The notes under the pieces are model-generated. The model had not been told where the DNA came from, searched no databases, and worked only from the letters and a program-made list of their open reading frames with translations. A DNA stretch of 64,000 bases, from the NCBI GenBank assembly GCA_011316305.1, contig SAUG01000049.1, positions 1 through 64,000 on the forward strand. The letters run 5' to 3'. The first letter of the stretch is position 1; every line of letters starts with the position of its first letter. Source of the stretch: Rusavskia elegans (lineage: Eukaryota; Ascomycota; Lecanoromycetes; Teloschistales; Teloschistaceae). Positions 54,765 through 64,000 of this stretch are shown in pieces. The position numbers and the translations under genes were made by a program.

Positions 54765-55374
54765 ATGTATCTTTTCTTGTTCACAACCCTGTTCTTTCTT
54801 CATCTCCCTCATCTCATCGCGGCCCAATGCCCAGCCTGCACCTCCTACACCGCAGCGCTTACCTCATGTCAGAGCAAGACCACCAGCGGAAACCTGACGA
54901 CGACCGGTTCTACAATCGATACAGCCACCGTTGATTGCATGTGTGTGTCGAGCTCCAGCACCGCACAGATGAACACCTGCCAGGGCTGCGCCATATCGAG
55001 CACTACTGCAGACAATTACGTTGATACATCATTGCTACTGTCATGGTACTATGTCTGCAAGGCGAAAGATCAATGGGGAGACCAGCAGGGTGTTGCGTGT
55101 TGGGAAGGTCAACCGCTTGACTTTGTCCCTTGCGTTTCCAACACGGTCAAGAAGGGAGGTGGGTCTACATCCGGTGGCTCTGGAGGATCATATACAGCTC
55201 CGAGGTCAGTGTTGTGTGAATATGCTATTGCACCTGGTTTTTCTGACATTTTGCAGTTCGCCCGCACCGGCACCTTCGCCAGCCGGGGCGACAGCCGCCG
55301 CGACGGTTTCCTACGACAGCATCAGAGTGTCGTTACTTCTTCTCGCCGGTCTTGCTGTGGTGCTTGTTGCATGA
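54765..55374 (+). CDS. Secreted cysteine-rich protein, probably GPI-anchored, 185 aa
   Basis: Exons 54765-55204 and 55257-55374 join in frame through a 52-nt GTCAGT..TTGCAG intron with a TTCTGACA branch. Signal peptide MYLFLFTTLFFLHLPHLIAA with cleavage before QCPAC. The mature part has ten cysteines (CPAC, TSC, DCMC, TCQGC, YYVC, ACW, VPC), a Ser/Thr-rich stretch, a Gly/Ser linker (GGGSTSGGSGGSYTAPR) and a Pro/Ala-rich stem. The C-terminal hydrophobic tail SLLLLAGLAVVLVA is typical of a GPI addition signal. The spacing is not the eight-Cys CFEM pattern. Cell-wall or surface protein by architecture; partner unknown. The start at 54765 is preferred to the in-frame ATG at 54750 because it begins the signal peptide cleanly. 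Confidence 0.8.
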
Positions 55375-56392
55375 GAAAGTCTATTGTCGGGAATGAGCAG
55401 GTGTCCGTGTAATACTATTTCGTATTCTTCGAAAGCGTGGGCGATACTTCCGATGTCCAGCTCTCACTACGCTTTTTGTCGATACAGAGAATGGCGCTTC
55501 GCACTTCCGCCCCCCAATTGCATTTATATCGGGCGGTTAACGAACTAATGAAGAGCTCCTTGTAAAAGAGAATCCTTGACGGCAGTTAGATAATCTGCCC
55601 CTGACTGATACGCAACACCACCATGTGAGGGCACAACTTCAGTAAACCCGGTATGGAGGAAACCCAATACAAACAACATAACGAGGCAATTTCCCACATG
55701 GCCGAACATGGCCAACCCCAGGGTCGTTGGGGGCTCCTCGCTTACCCTTGCCACCTTGGCTCAATGAGGCTTTATGCTGTGTAACTCCAACGAAATGAGA
55801 AAACCCACGCCGCGAGCTTCATTCGAAAGCGAAATGAGCCTATGCAGCCAGGTCCAGAAGCTGGCTCTTATCGCCAGGCGAATGTTCAGGCCTTGGGTTT
55901 CTCATTTGTCATTCATCATGAGGAGATGCACTCGGATCTTTATGGCAGGTACACCCAGCCCAGGGGTTCAGGGGTTCAGGGGCTCAGGGGCTGTCGCGCC
56001 TCTCGCCTTGTTGGGCTGAAGAGCCTTGGCACAAGGAATCCAACCTCCCGGATGAAGCTACAGTAGCAAAATTGGTACTACATCTTGAAGTCTGACATGA
56101 CTGTTTCAGTCCTTAAATAGTTCCGCACGCCTATCATGTCATCCGACCGAAAGATAACGCCTGTACCCTGTAAGGAGGCTTTCTCCGGTAAGGACGGACG
56201 CGACAGGCGACTCGCGTAGAGCTCAACAGCGTGGGGATATCGGAGCTGTCACCCGCACAGCGACTTCCCACACCACGGCAGAGGGACTTCGGTACCGACA
56301 AGGCGGTACTAGGCTGAAGAGAAAAAGCATTTTTTTTGAGCGCCTGTTGTTGACAACAATGATGAACATAGTCGCAGAACACAAGCGAATTT
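55375..56392. other. Intergenic between convergent genes
   Basis: About 1 kb without a supported gene. Contains a short GGGGTTCA-type microrepeat near 55961-55992. Confidence 0.4.
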
Positions 56393-57046
56393 TCAAATCA
56401 CGAAATCCAGATCCATGAAGCCCACCCTCCTGCCATTAGCATAAACAGTCACATCCACTCCGGTCGCATCCCACTTATCCATCAGCTCCCCGAGTCCCCG
56501 CACGGAGGCCGCCAACACACCGTAAGTGAATCCACCCAGAAGTACCGCATCCTCGGCTCTCAGTCTCAATGACGGCGATCGAAATACGGCTCCGCCGTTC
56601 AAGATTGGTTCATCGCCGGCCGTCATTCTGATGGTCTGGTCTACTATTCTGTTTAGGGCACGAAGGAGCAAGATCATGGTCTCATGTTGTTCGAACTTTG
56701 CGAGGTGCCAGTCGAGGGCGAGTATGACACGAGGGACGCCTGGGGTTCCCGTACCGGGTACCGAATAGCTGGTAGGGCGCTCTGTGGAGTATGCAATGTT
56801 ACTGAATTGGATGTTTGGTAAGTGGATCTTGCGTGGGAGATATAGGCGCTGGTGACTTACGGAGTACGGAGATCGTATATCGTCACATTGGATGGTAAAG
56901 TTGGTAGCTGGAGATCTGGTAATGCTGACGACGTGCAGTGACAGACCAGTCGAAGAAGGGTCAGAATGTAAATTCCACTGAGAACCAACATTTCGAGAGT
57001 AAGTTGGACCTCTTCCAGTGGGAAACGATCTTTGGCGGTAAGTCAA
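56393..57046 (-). CDS. Orphan family member A, N-terminus undefined
   Basis: An open frame of 217 codons; its first codon is TTG, so the true start is probably in an upstream exon. A GTAAGT within the frame near 56860 suggests an intron that I cannot place with confidence. The C-terminal half is well formed: PRVILALDWHLAKFEQHETM, then ILLLRALNRIVDQTIRMTAG, then LGGFTYGVLAASVRGLGELM, then VTVYANGRRVGFMDLDFVI. This half aligns by eye with the secreted protein at 58056-58736 (FTYGVL..LGELM against LTYKFV..LWEYM, and GRRVGFMDLDFV against HQSLGMVALAFV). No known domain. Partial or possibly degraded. Confidence 0.5.
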   Translation of the reverse strand: MTYRQRSFPTGRGPTYSRNVGSQWNLHSDPSSTGLSLHVVSITRSPATNFTIQCDDIRSPYSVSHQRLYLPRKIHLPNIQFSNIAYSTERPTSYSVPGTGTPGVPRVILALDWHLAKFEQHETMILLLRALNRIVDQTIRMTAGDEPILNGGAVFRSPSLRLRAEDAVLLGGFTYGVLAASVRGLGELMDKWDATGVDVTVYANGRRVGFMDLDFVI

Positions 57047-58055
57047 TCTAAGTACATCCTCTTATAGGTCACTTGTGGAGGCCATCAACATCGAGATTTC
57101 CTTCGGGCTTCAGCCCGCCACGGATAGTCTCCGGATCGATTGATTCGTGGACGAGGAGCATTGAAAACGCGCATTGCGATAAGCGAGCCGACTGATGCGT
57201 CTCCTGCCATGCGGTCTTGTCCGGTCAGGCTCCGCAGCTTGGCATTCCAGATTTCTCTTCTACTCGAGAGCACCGTAAGATGTTTACTAGTCGGTCAAGA
57301 GAAATATGCGATCGTCATGTCATAAGGGACATTTGCCGGATCGTCTCCCCCAGTGGACTCGAGCAAGCTGTTTCAATGATGTTGGTGGCAGTCTTCTGGA
57401 GCAACCAGCTACCAGAATCTCGCATGGTCCTATCGAGAATGAGCTGTTAACTCATATTGTGGATCGTTTGGCCGATCGCACCGCTGGCAAGATGTTTTGC
57501 ACTGGGTAAACACTGCAATGAAACGTGGCCATCAGGTCCTTAAGTCCAAGCTCGTGGGCGCGTCCGGAAGATTCCAGAGACCTCCTTTGGCGAACTGAGG
57601 GTTGGTGTACAGCATAGCAGTATTGGCGTTGACCGGTCTCCCTAGGCAATAGCCTCATTGGAGGACAAGGCTTAGTAGTAAACTCTCTGAGCCTGCAACA
57701 AAACAGTGGGTTCAACCTTGATCAGAAACCACCCCCTGCAAGGCCAGCCGGATAGCTCTCAGTATAGGCGCTTTTCGATGGCACATTGGCTGTTCTATAC
57801 ATGAGGTGCGCAGGATTTGTAGTGGCATACATCAGGCAGAAGTTGATATGACGAGGAAGCTGTTTGCACCGATTCGTGCGAGAGAGGTATACGTACGGTC
57901 ATAAGGGATCTATGAAACAGCAGTTGTATGCTGGGATGCGTAATATTGGCGATGGAAGCAAGTTGAAAGAATATCCAGGACCGAGGAAAGGGTTTATCAT
58001 CGAGCGGCCCCGGGAAGTCTCGCCAGGACCGTTTCAAGATGTTCACATCAAATCG
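57047..58055. other. Spacer between the paralogs, no firm gene
   Basis: About 1 kb. May contain the missing 5' exon of the 56393 gene; a 62-codon minus-strand frame at 57085-57273 is one candidate but has no signal peptide. Confidence 0.35.
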
Positions 58056-58736
58056 CTAGGTCTTTTCCCCAGGGGAATCAACATCCTGGACAAACGCCAA
58101 CGCCACCATACCGAGGCTCTGATGATACAAACGCGCTTCGGATTGCAATGCGACCTTCCTTCTCACCATATACTCCCATAATCCCTTCAACGTATCCTCA
58201 ACGAATTTGTACGTCAGCTCATCGGGTTTTCGCTCTTCATCGATCGACCAGATCCCGATATGCAGATGATGGTCCCGAGGTCCAATCACTTGTCGTGAAT
58301 ACATCTGACCAGGAACCGGGCGGTCGCCCTCGAAGTGCAATTTCATGGCTATGTCCTGTATGGACTGGGAAAGCAGCATGTAGACGGTACCGGGGTCTAA
58401 CCCATCTTGGGTATCGAAGTCGAGGCCTACGATGGCATCTCGTCCTGGTATGACGTAGTTGTAATGCACGATGCTGTTTGATTCCGTTGCAGATAGGGGG
58501 GAAGAATCTGTCTTTTGGCTATCTGCTGGAAAGATCATTAGCGTCACTGGTGGCAATACGTTCCGACGGACCGATATGAATCCGTCCGGGAAACGGTATG
58601 TTTTACCTCGAGAGCTCAAATTAGCGTCATCCTCTCGTTTCAATGCAGAAGTCCGCCCGTCGAGAGCGATTGCGGATGCTGCAGCCCATAATGACCAGTA
58701 GCACAGTATGGGTATCCAGCAGACGGAAAGCTGCAT
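58056..58736 (-). CDS. Secreted orphan family member B, 226 aa
   Basis: Start at 58736, where MQLSVCWIPILCYWSLWAAA begins a signal peptide, cleaved after ASAIA. The frame is open upstream to 58871 but that part is polar and unlikely. The mature protein contains YRFPDGFISVRRNVLPPVTL, then HYNYVIPGRDAIVGLDFDTQ, then TVYMLLSQSIQDIAMKLHFE, then LTYKFVEDTLKGLWEYMVRR, then SLGMVALAFVQDVDSPG. No cysteine framework, no GPI tail. The C-terminal half resembles the 56393 protein, so the two are diverged paralogs. A secreted fungal protein of unknown function; a possible surface or host-facing role is inference only. Confidence 0.6.
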   Translation of the reverse strand: MQLSVCWIPILCYWSLWAAASAIALDGRTSALKREDDANLSSRGKTYRFPDGFISVRRNVLPPVTLMIFPADSQKTDSSPLSATESNSIVHYNYVIPGRDAIVGLDFDTQDGLDPGTVYMLLSQSIQDIAMKLHFEGDRPVPGQMYSRQVIGPRDHHLHIGIWSIDEERKPDELTYKFVEDTLKGLWEYMVRRKVALQSEARLYHQSLGMVALAFVQDVDSPGEKT

Positions 58737-58871
58737 ATTCGAATATGCGTGGTCAGAATTGTATGACCGGTGATGCGATTTTCGGAGATGACACCGAAAA
58801 AGGTCCTTGCTCGAACTACTTCGTGAAGGAGGGGGAGCTCGATAAGCTATAGGACATGCTCGGGTGCGCAT

Positions 58872-59375
58872 CTTTATGATAAGCGCATGCTGGAGGTGTC
58901 GGGATATTAATAATACTCACGGGAGGGATAAGAAGTGATATGCGCATTTACATGCGGTGACTCCTAACCGGGGCTCTTCACTGCTGGATCGCGCCTTGTG
59001 AGTAACTCATGTCCTGTTATAGCAACAATTTCGAGTCTGCGATGAGACGATGGAACATCGTATTATACAAAGTATAAGGGAACTGCAAGGATGAACTATT
59101 CATTACCAACATTCAAAGTCTGTTTTCCAGCCAATGAGCACAATAGGTTAGGAAACGCACTAAATACTTTGAAGATTTCTCTGGGAAGAGTCTGTCAGAC
59201 TCGAGATCTGTTCTAGGGACCAAAAGATCAGCAGTCAGTGAGTTCCAGACTTGTCTTCCAATAGTCTATACGTAATGGGACGGACTGCGCTCCTACTTTA
59301 CGCACATGACTAAGATGATCGGGCTCCTCGCTACGTACGGAAATTCGAAGTAGACTTCGGCTTCGCTGATATCCC
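58872..59375. other. Intergenic, no supported gene
   Basis: About 500 bp between the secreted-protein gene and the P450 relic. Nothing recognised. Confidence 0.4.
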
Positions 59376-60790
59376 CTACATGAGACATTCTGAAAGCTGC
59401 TCGAAAGGTGCGGATCCTGCGAAAAGCCATGTAAGGGGACTTCTTCGCATCGCCACGCTTACAAGATAAGATAGGATGATGACAGCCGAGTATGCTGTCT
59501 CGGAAACCCACTCAATCTTCCGTCTGCCTTCTCCTGATCCGAAAGCACAGTAAGCAAGATCAAACACCAGATCTGTATCAGCCACACAAATATCGATGTT
59601 GAACACTGTCACGATGAGAGCGCATACTGTGATGATCCCTCGTTCTGCGAATTGCCTTCCTGGACAGAATCGTTCACCTCCGCCATATGGAAACCAATGA
59701 GCCGCCGTTCCTGTCATTGAAAATACAAGATTTCGGGGTGCGTCTATGACTGGACTTGAGGCATCGGTCGACAAGTTTCCTTGGGTCAAGTTCCTTGCTT
59801 GAGCTGTTTTGGTAGGGCCACTGTGGGTTTCGCCAGGGTACACAAGCAATCTGGCGGCTCAAAATCTATCTACAAGGTGCTCTGTAGATTTTCCAGTGAT
59901 CCAGACAGTCTCGTCTGTATGGGCAGCCACTAATGACCCCACTTTTTGGGAAACATTCCGTCCTTGATACGAAGGTGAGCACAATCGGCATACCGCATAA
60001 GATAGACATCCGCAATGAGTCTTAACGTCTCGGCGTAAATGGACTGCAGAAGCGGTGATGTCATAAGCCTTTCGACATCAAGCTGCTTTGCGGTTACAGC
60101 CGTATCGCTGCTGGTGCTAGAAACGAGCTCTGCGCGTACTCTGAACAGCTAGCAAGGGTACTGAGAGATATATAAGGTCGCCCACATTGACGACGGCATC
60201 CAGTTGGTGTTTACTTTGGGAGATATGAGTACATCAACCGTCAAGGCTATATTCTCCACTCATCCCTACAGAAATCCAAAATCAGGTGGCGTATGTGCGT
60301 CTTAATAGAAGTCCCTCAGTTTCTGGAAGATTTCTTGCCGGATTCGCATACAGCCCCAAATACAACATTGGCTCAAAATCTTCGCTGCTGTCAACTACAG
60401 ACAGCTTCAAAAGGCTTCTGGCCACTGCATGCCATTGCAGGATGCTGTAATGTAACTTTCCGCGGGATTTGTACCCAGGACTCCACCATTGGGGATGTCC
60501 CTTTATTATAAAGCTCTAGCATATGGTTGTCGTATACTGACAGATCGTCCATGAACCTTGAATTGATGTTTTGCAAGGTTGGACCACAGATCGCCGCTTT
60601 CAGAGCTGAGCCAATGGTTTACTGGAAGAACTTTATCAGATCTGGCATACGGACTCCTTTCGGTAGAGATTTTGGGTTGACTTCCAAATCTTGCCACAAC
60701 GTTGCCATGAGAACGAATATACAACCAGGACAGCCCTTTACCACACAGTAGTCGCGTAAGACTGGCGTGCCTTTGATGATCCACACGATC
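59376..60790 (-). pseudogene. Cytochrome P450 pseudogene (nonsense and frameshift mutations)
   Basis: Fragments in three frames follow the order of a class II P450. Upstream: ATLWQDLEVNPKSLPKGVRM, then LKAAICGPTLQNINSRFMDD. Then WWSPGYKSRGKLHYSILQW, then VNTNWMPSSMWATLYISQ (I-helix region). Then LLQSIYAETLRLIADVYLMR (K-helix ExxR). Then the haem loop WFPYGGGERFCPGRQFAERG with the axial Cys. In-frame stops: TAA at 60619-60621, TAG at 60149-60151, TGA at 59859-59861. Frameshifts near 60485-60500 and 59930-59945. The haem loop resembles the CYP7/CYP8-like fungal group. The N-terminal membrane anchor was not found. Not functional as it stands. Confidence 0.8.
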
Positions 60791-62569
60791 ATTTGATAGG
60801 AGGAAATTGACTCCCGGGATGCAGCCGAGAATAAGGACCAGATTGTATCGGCAGCGTATAATTCCAGTGCCTTTTAGGCAAACAGAACAGACGTTGAAGA
60901 CATATTTGCTTGGGCCAGATTACCTGTACTACTATCATAGCACCTACAAAGTGCCTTGATGGTCTTGGCGCCTTGCAGGAAATACAGCCTTTCTCCAGTA
61001 TCTCTAATGCAGGAGGTGCTTGTTTCTTGCTTCGCCGACTTGCATCATACTTCTTATCAGCTGGCTATATTTTCTTATAACCCCATGTAGAGGTCCCACA
61101 TTGCCCGTTTCATCCGGGTACATAGATTGATTCGTATACGAAATTCTGGATCGAAGCCAGGAACACTGTGGGAAGTATCCGGGCGCACTTTACCTTTCTC
61201 TCCTTTGCGATGTACATGCTGGAGGTGATTTAGAGTTCCTGAATAATTGCAGGAGAACAAAAAGCATAACACAAATACTAAAAGCCAGGCTTACACAACC
61301 CATTACTGGTTTGGATGATCCACCTCAAGAACTAGATTGCTTCTATAATGGAGTAACAGGACTGCGAATTTCCATGTATGAAAGATTACAGCACCCATCT
61401 ACGACCTACTCAAATAAAACCCCCAAGCATGGAGGCGTCGCATGTGGTGCAGTACGCCGATTGGAAGAACCAGTGAAACCGCGAGATCATGCTGTGACTT
61501 CGGATATTAGGCAGGCAGAGAAAGGTCATCTAGATTCCGTGCCCCAATGAGGTTAATCCGTGGTACTCAGCACCCAAAGGCTTGCAGGGACAATCAGGGC
61601 CCAGATGGTGTTGCAGTCCCTCTAATTTTTGCCACATCCATGGAACATGGACGCGTGTCTTGGTATTTGATAGGTCACGTGATTTTGCTTTATTAGGCTT
61701 AGTGCTCGAAACCCTTGGCGAACACATCTATACCGTACCAGAAAAAGAATAAGCTTTAAATAATTGGTAGAAACGAAGCGCCAAGAGAGCTACATTAGGC
61801 TTAGGGCGGAGCACTGACGAGTCTGGAAGCTTTATAGAGCTGATTGGGCAATGAAGTCAGGTACGAGCTGCAGCAGGCCATATCGGTCCGATATAGCGAC
61901 TGGCTCGTCTTGTAAATTACCCCAGCTTCTCCATAGGTTCCTGATCATTGTCCATCATCATTACGATTTATCATGCCTCAGCCTCACATGCCACCTCCTT
62001 CCTCCAGCCTTCAGCTTGAAAGTCAGGGGAAAGACCACTTAGCTGAAGAAAGGAGGGTACGAATACTTTCGAATGGCGTGTTCGCTTTAGGAGGTTCCAC
62101 GGTACTGCACAGCACGATCATGCGGTCTGGAATGCCGAGTCCACGGTCTTGGACTCTTGGTGCATCTTCTTCTTGGAAAGTGGGGGATTTTGACGTCAGT
62201 GGATGAGCGGTTGTCATGTTGTTGAAGCAATCAAGTGGTTGCGCTTCTACGACGACAGCTAGACACTGCTGGCTACACTTCTAGCCACCTCGCTAAGACC
62301 CTCGTGGACGCCGCGTTCCTGGCAAGTAACCGGAACGGGCTGGATAACCACGTGTGCTCTGCCCATTTTCATGCGCTACCGTCCCGTTTTGCTGCACCAA
62401 AAGATCCCGTCCGAAAGTCAATCAATAATGTAATCTGGGGCAGCCCCGAGGTCCAACCTCGAAACCCCAACATAATCCTCTGACGGTCATTATTCCCTAC
62501 ATTCTATCGTTGACGGCCAAGGGATAGAATCACGAGGCGACGGTCTTGCACCACCAGTTCTACAACGCA
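60791..62569. other. Intergenic, no supported gene
   Basis: About 1.8 kb upstream of the receptor gene. Short open frames only. Might hold further decayed P450 N-terminal sequence on the minus strand, but I could not align any. Confidence 0.4.
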
Positions 62570-63951
62570 ATGGAGCCAGTAAACCACCGAGGGAATGCTA
62601 TACTGAGTGTTTGCATCGCTTGTGGAGTCATCGAGACGGTCGCGGTGGCTCTGCGATTCCTGGCACGGCGCAGGATAAAAGCAAGACTCCAGATCGATGA
62701 CTGGTTCATCTTCGCCAGTCTCTGGCCCAACTACATCATGATAGTCACCGGCGGCTTCTGTGAGTGGCGAGCATATCGAAGAAATCAACGAGTCCGTCTA
62801 ATGCTTATTGACCAGTGGTTGGAGAAGGCAAAGCCGGGTTGTCAAAGACATTGCTCACCCGTCACCAGATGGTTGTGTTCCTTGAGGTAAGGAGGCTGAT
62901 GTCCAGGTCTAAGAGTGCGCCGACTTACACTCTCCAGATGTTGTTCGCTTCCATGATCTTCTATGTGTTCACCGTCACCCTCGTTCGAGTTTCGATCCTG
63001 CTGCTCTACCGGCGCATCTTCGACATCCGATCATTCCGTATCATCACCACCGGCCTGATGGCTGTCTGCACCGCCTGGGGCGTATCAATCTGCGCGGCAA
63101 ATATCTTCCAGTGTCACACGATAAAGGACGCATTCAGGCCGGAAGTCGTCGGTGCACTCGACGGGCGCTGCATCAATTTGCAAGCCATGTTCTATGGAAC
63201 CTTAGGCACCGGCTTTACCTTGGATCTTGTCATCCTCCTCTTGCCGTTTCAACAAATCTGGGGTCTACGTTTGGAACGCCGGCAGAAGCTGGAGCTGACG
63301 GGCATCCTTAGCTTGGGCGGACTGTAAGTGACTTCCTCCCATAACAAAATGTCCTGCCCCAGCCACTACCTTGGAAAGACATAGACCCAAGCTGCGCCCC
63401 ATGGACATGACTCGGCAGATACACAGGCTGACATATCTCCCAGAGCTTGTCTTGCCAGTATACTGCGCATCGTGGCTCTAGGCGACCTGAAGCAAACCGA
63501 TCTCACCTGTAAGTCCCACTGCCCCCTGTTGTCCCTGTAGCGTCCAGCTTATCCACCCTCTACCCAGACTCCGGCGCCTCGACATACATGTGGTCTCAAA
63601 TCGAGCCTTCAGCCGCCATTCTCTGCGCATGCTTCGTCACCTACCGCCCCCTTTTCCGCGACCTGCGCGTCCGCAATATCTTCTCTTCTTTGTCGAAGAA
63701 AAGTGCCTCCAACAAGGAAGAAAGTGACGTGAGCCGCCGGTTCCCGACCAATGTTCCCTCGAATACCGCTTCTGAGGAGGGCCTGGTGGAGGAGGAAAAA
63801 GGCGGGTTGGGCTATAGAGCCCGTTTCGGTAACGTCACTTGTCAGTCCGTAGTTTGGAGAATCGTGCTGATCGTGTTCTCTAGGGACTACGACGACGATC
63901 GCCCATGTTGGCGTCATGGAAGGGGAAAACCGTGTCAATATGGGTCCGTGA
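62570..63951 (+). CDS. Pth11-like seven-helix receptor (fungal rhodopsin-domain protein)
   Basis: Six exons (62570-62759, 62816-62886, 62938-63323, 63444-63508, 63568-63840, 63884-63951), all in frame, 350 aa. The start MEPVNHRGNAILSVCIACGV begins helix 1. The signatures of the fungal rhodopsin domain follow: ETVAVALRFLARRRIKARLQ, IDDWFIFASLW (DDW motif), FASMIFYVFTVTLVRVSILL, LLYRRIF, CRCINLQ-like region DGRCINLQAMFYG, DLVILLLPFQQIWGL, ASILRIVALGDLKQTDLT, STYMWSQIEPSAAILCACFV. The cytosolic tail of about 80 residues is charged. Seven helices in total. Pth11-like proteins are candidate G-protein-coupled receptors for surface or host cues, named from the rice blast protein. No CFEM domain. Intact. 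Confidence 0.88.
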
Positions 63952-64000
63952 TCGTGGGGCCCGGTAATTCGGTATGATGTGAGCTTGCTGCAGAGGAAAT

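Overview
The window is nuclear DNA of a filamentous ascomycete (Pezizomycotina). Most genes carry short introns of 43-118 nt with GT..AG ends and CTGAC/CTAAC-type branch sites. The protein families are also typical of these fungi: NACHT-ankyrin and patatin NLRs, DUF6594, a Pth11-like receptor, DUF1989, and a CorA-like membrane protein. The class cannot be fixed from this sequence alone. There is no sign of operons, rRNA, tRNA or CRISPR. Exon joins below were worked out by hand from reading frame, splice sites and family conservation. They keep frame except where stated.  Layout. 1-10.3 kb is housekeeping-like: an ABM-domain monooxygenase cut by the left edge, a DUF6594 membrane protein, a large Q/S/Y-rich nuclear protein that may be a chromatin-remodelling subunit, a rhomboid protease, and a DUF1989 protein. 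11.6-15.5 kb is a 1,146-residue NACHT-ankyrin NLR. 16.7-19.5 kb has two orphan proteins. 21.1-26.7 kb is a 1,800-residue NACHT-ankyrin NLR on the minus strand. 27.5-31 kb has a proline-rich orphan, a protein kinase and a small basic protein. 31.1-34.6 kb is a patatin-NB-ARC-TPR NLR on the minus strand, with two nearly identical TPR units. 34.8-37.8 kb is a gene-free repeat zone: a 673-bp inverted-repeat element, about 1.6 kb of extreme AT-rich RIP-like DNA, and a 207-bp foldback. 38.3-44.1 kb has a HET-like membrane protein, a small repeat-motif protein upstream of it, a 70-bp tandem array split by a 412-bp MITE with TA target duplication, and a CorA-like gene. 45.5-55.4 kb has orphan membrane, lipidated, zinc-binding and secreted proteins. 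56.4-58.7 kb has a diverged paralog pair. 59.4-60.8 kb is a cytochrome P450 pseudogene with nonsense codons and frameshifts. 62.6-63.95 kb is a Pth11-like seven-helix receptor.  Working together. The three NLRs, the HET-like protein, the CorA-like protein and the DUF6594 protein all belong to families that are expanded in fungal allorecognition and innate-immunity repertoires. They lie in a repeat-rich stretch of accessory DNA. This suggests a fast-evolving immune or self/non-self island, but nothing in the sequence proves that the genes act as one system.
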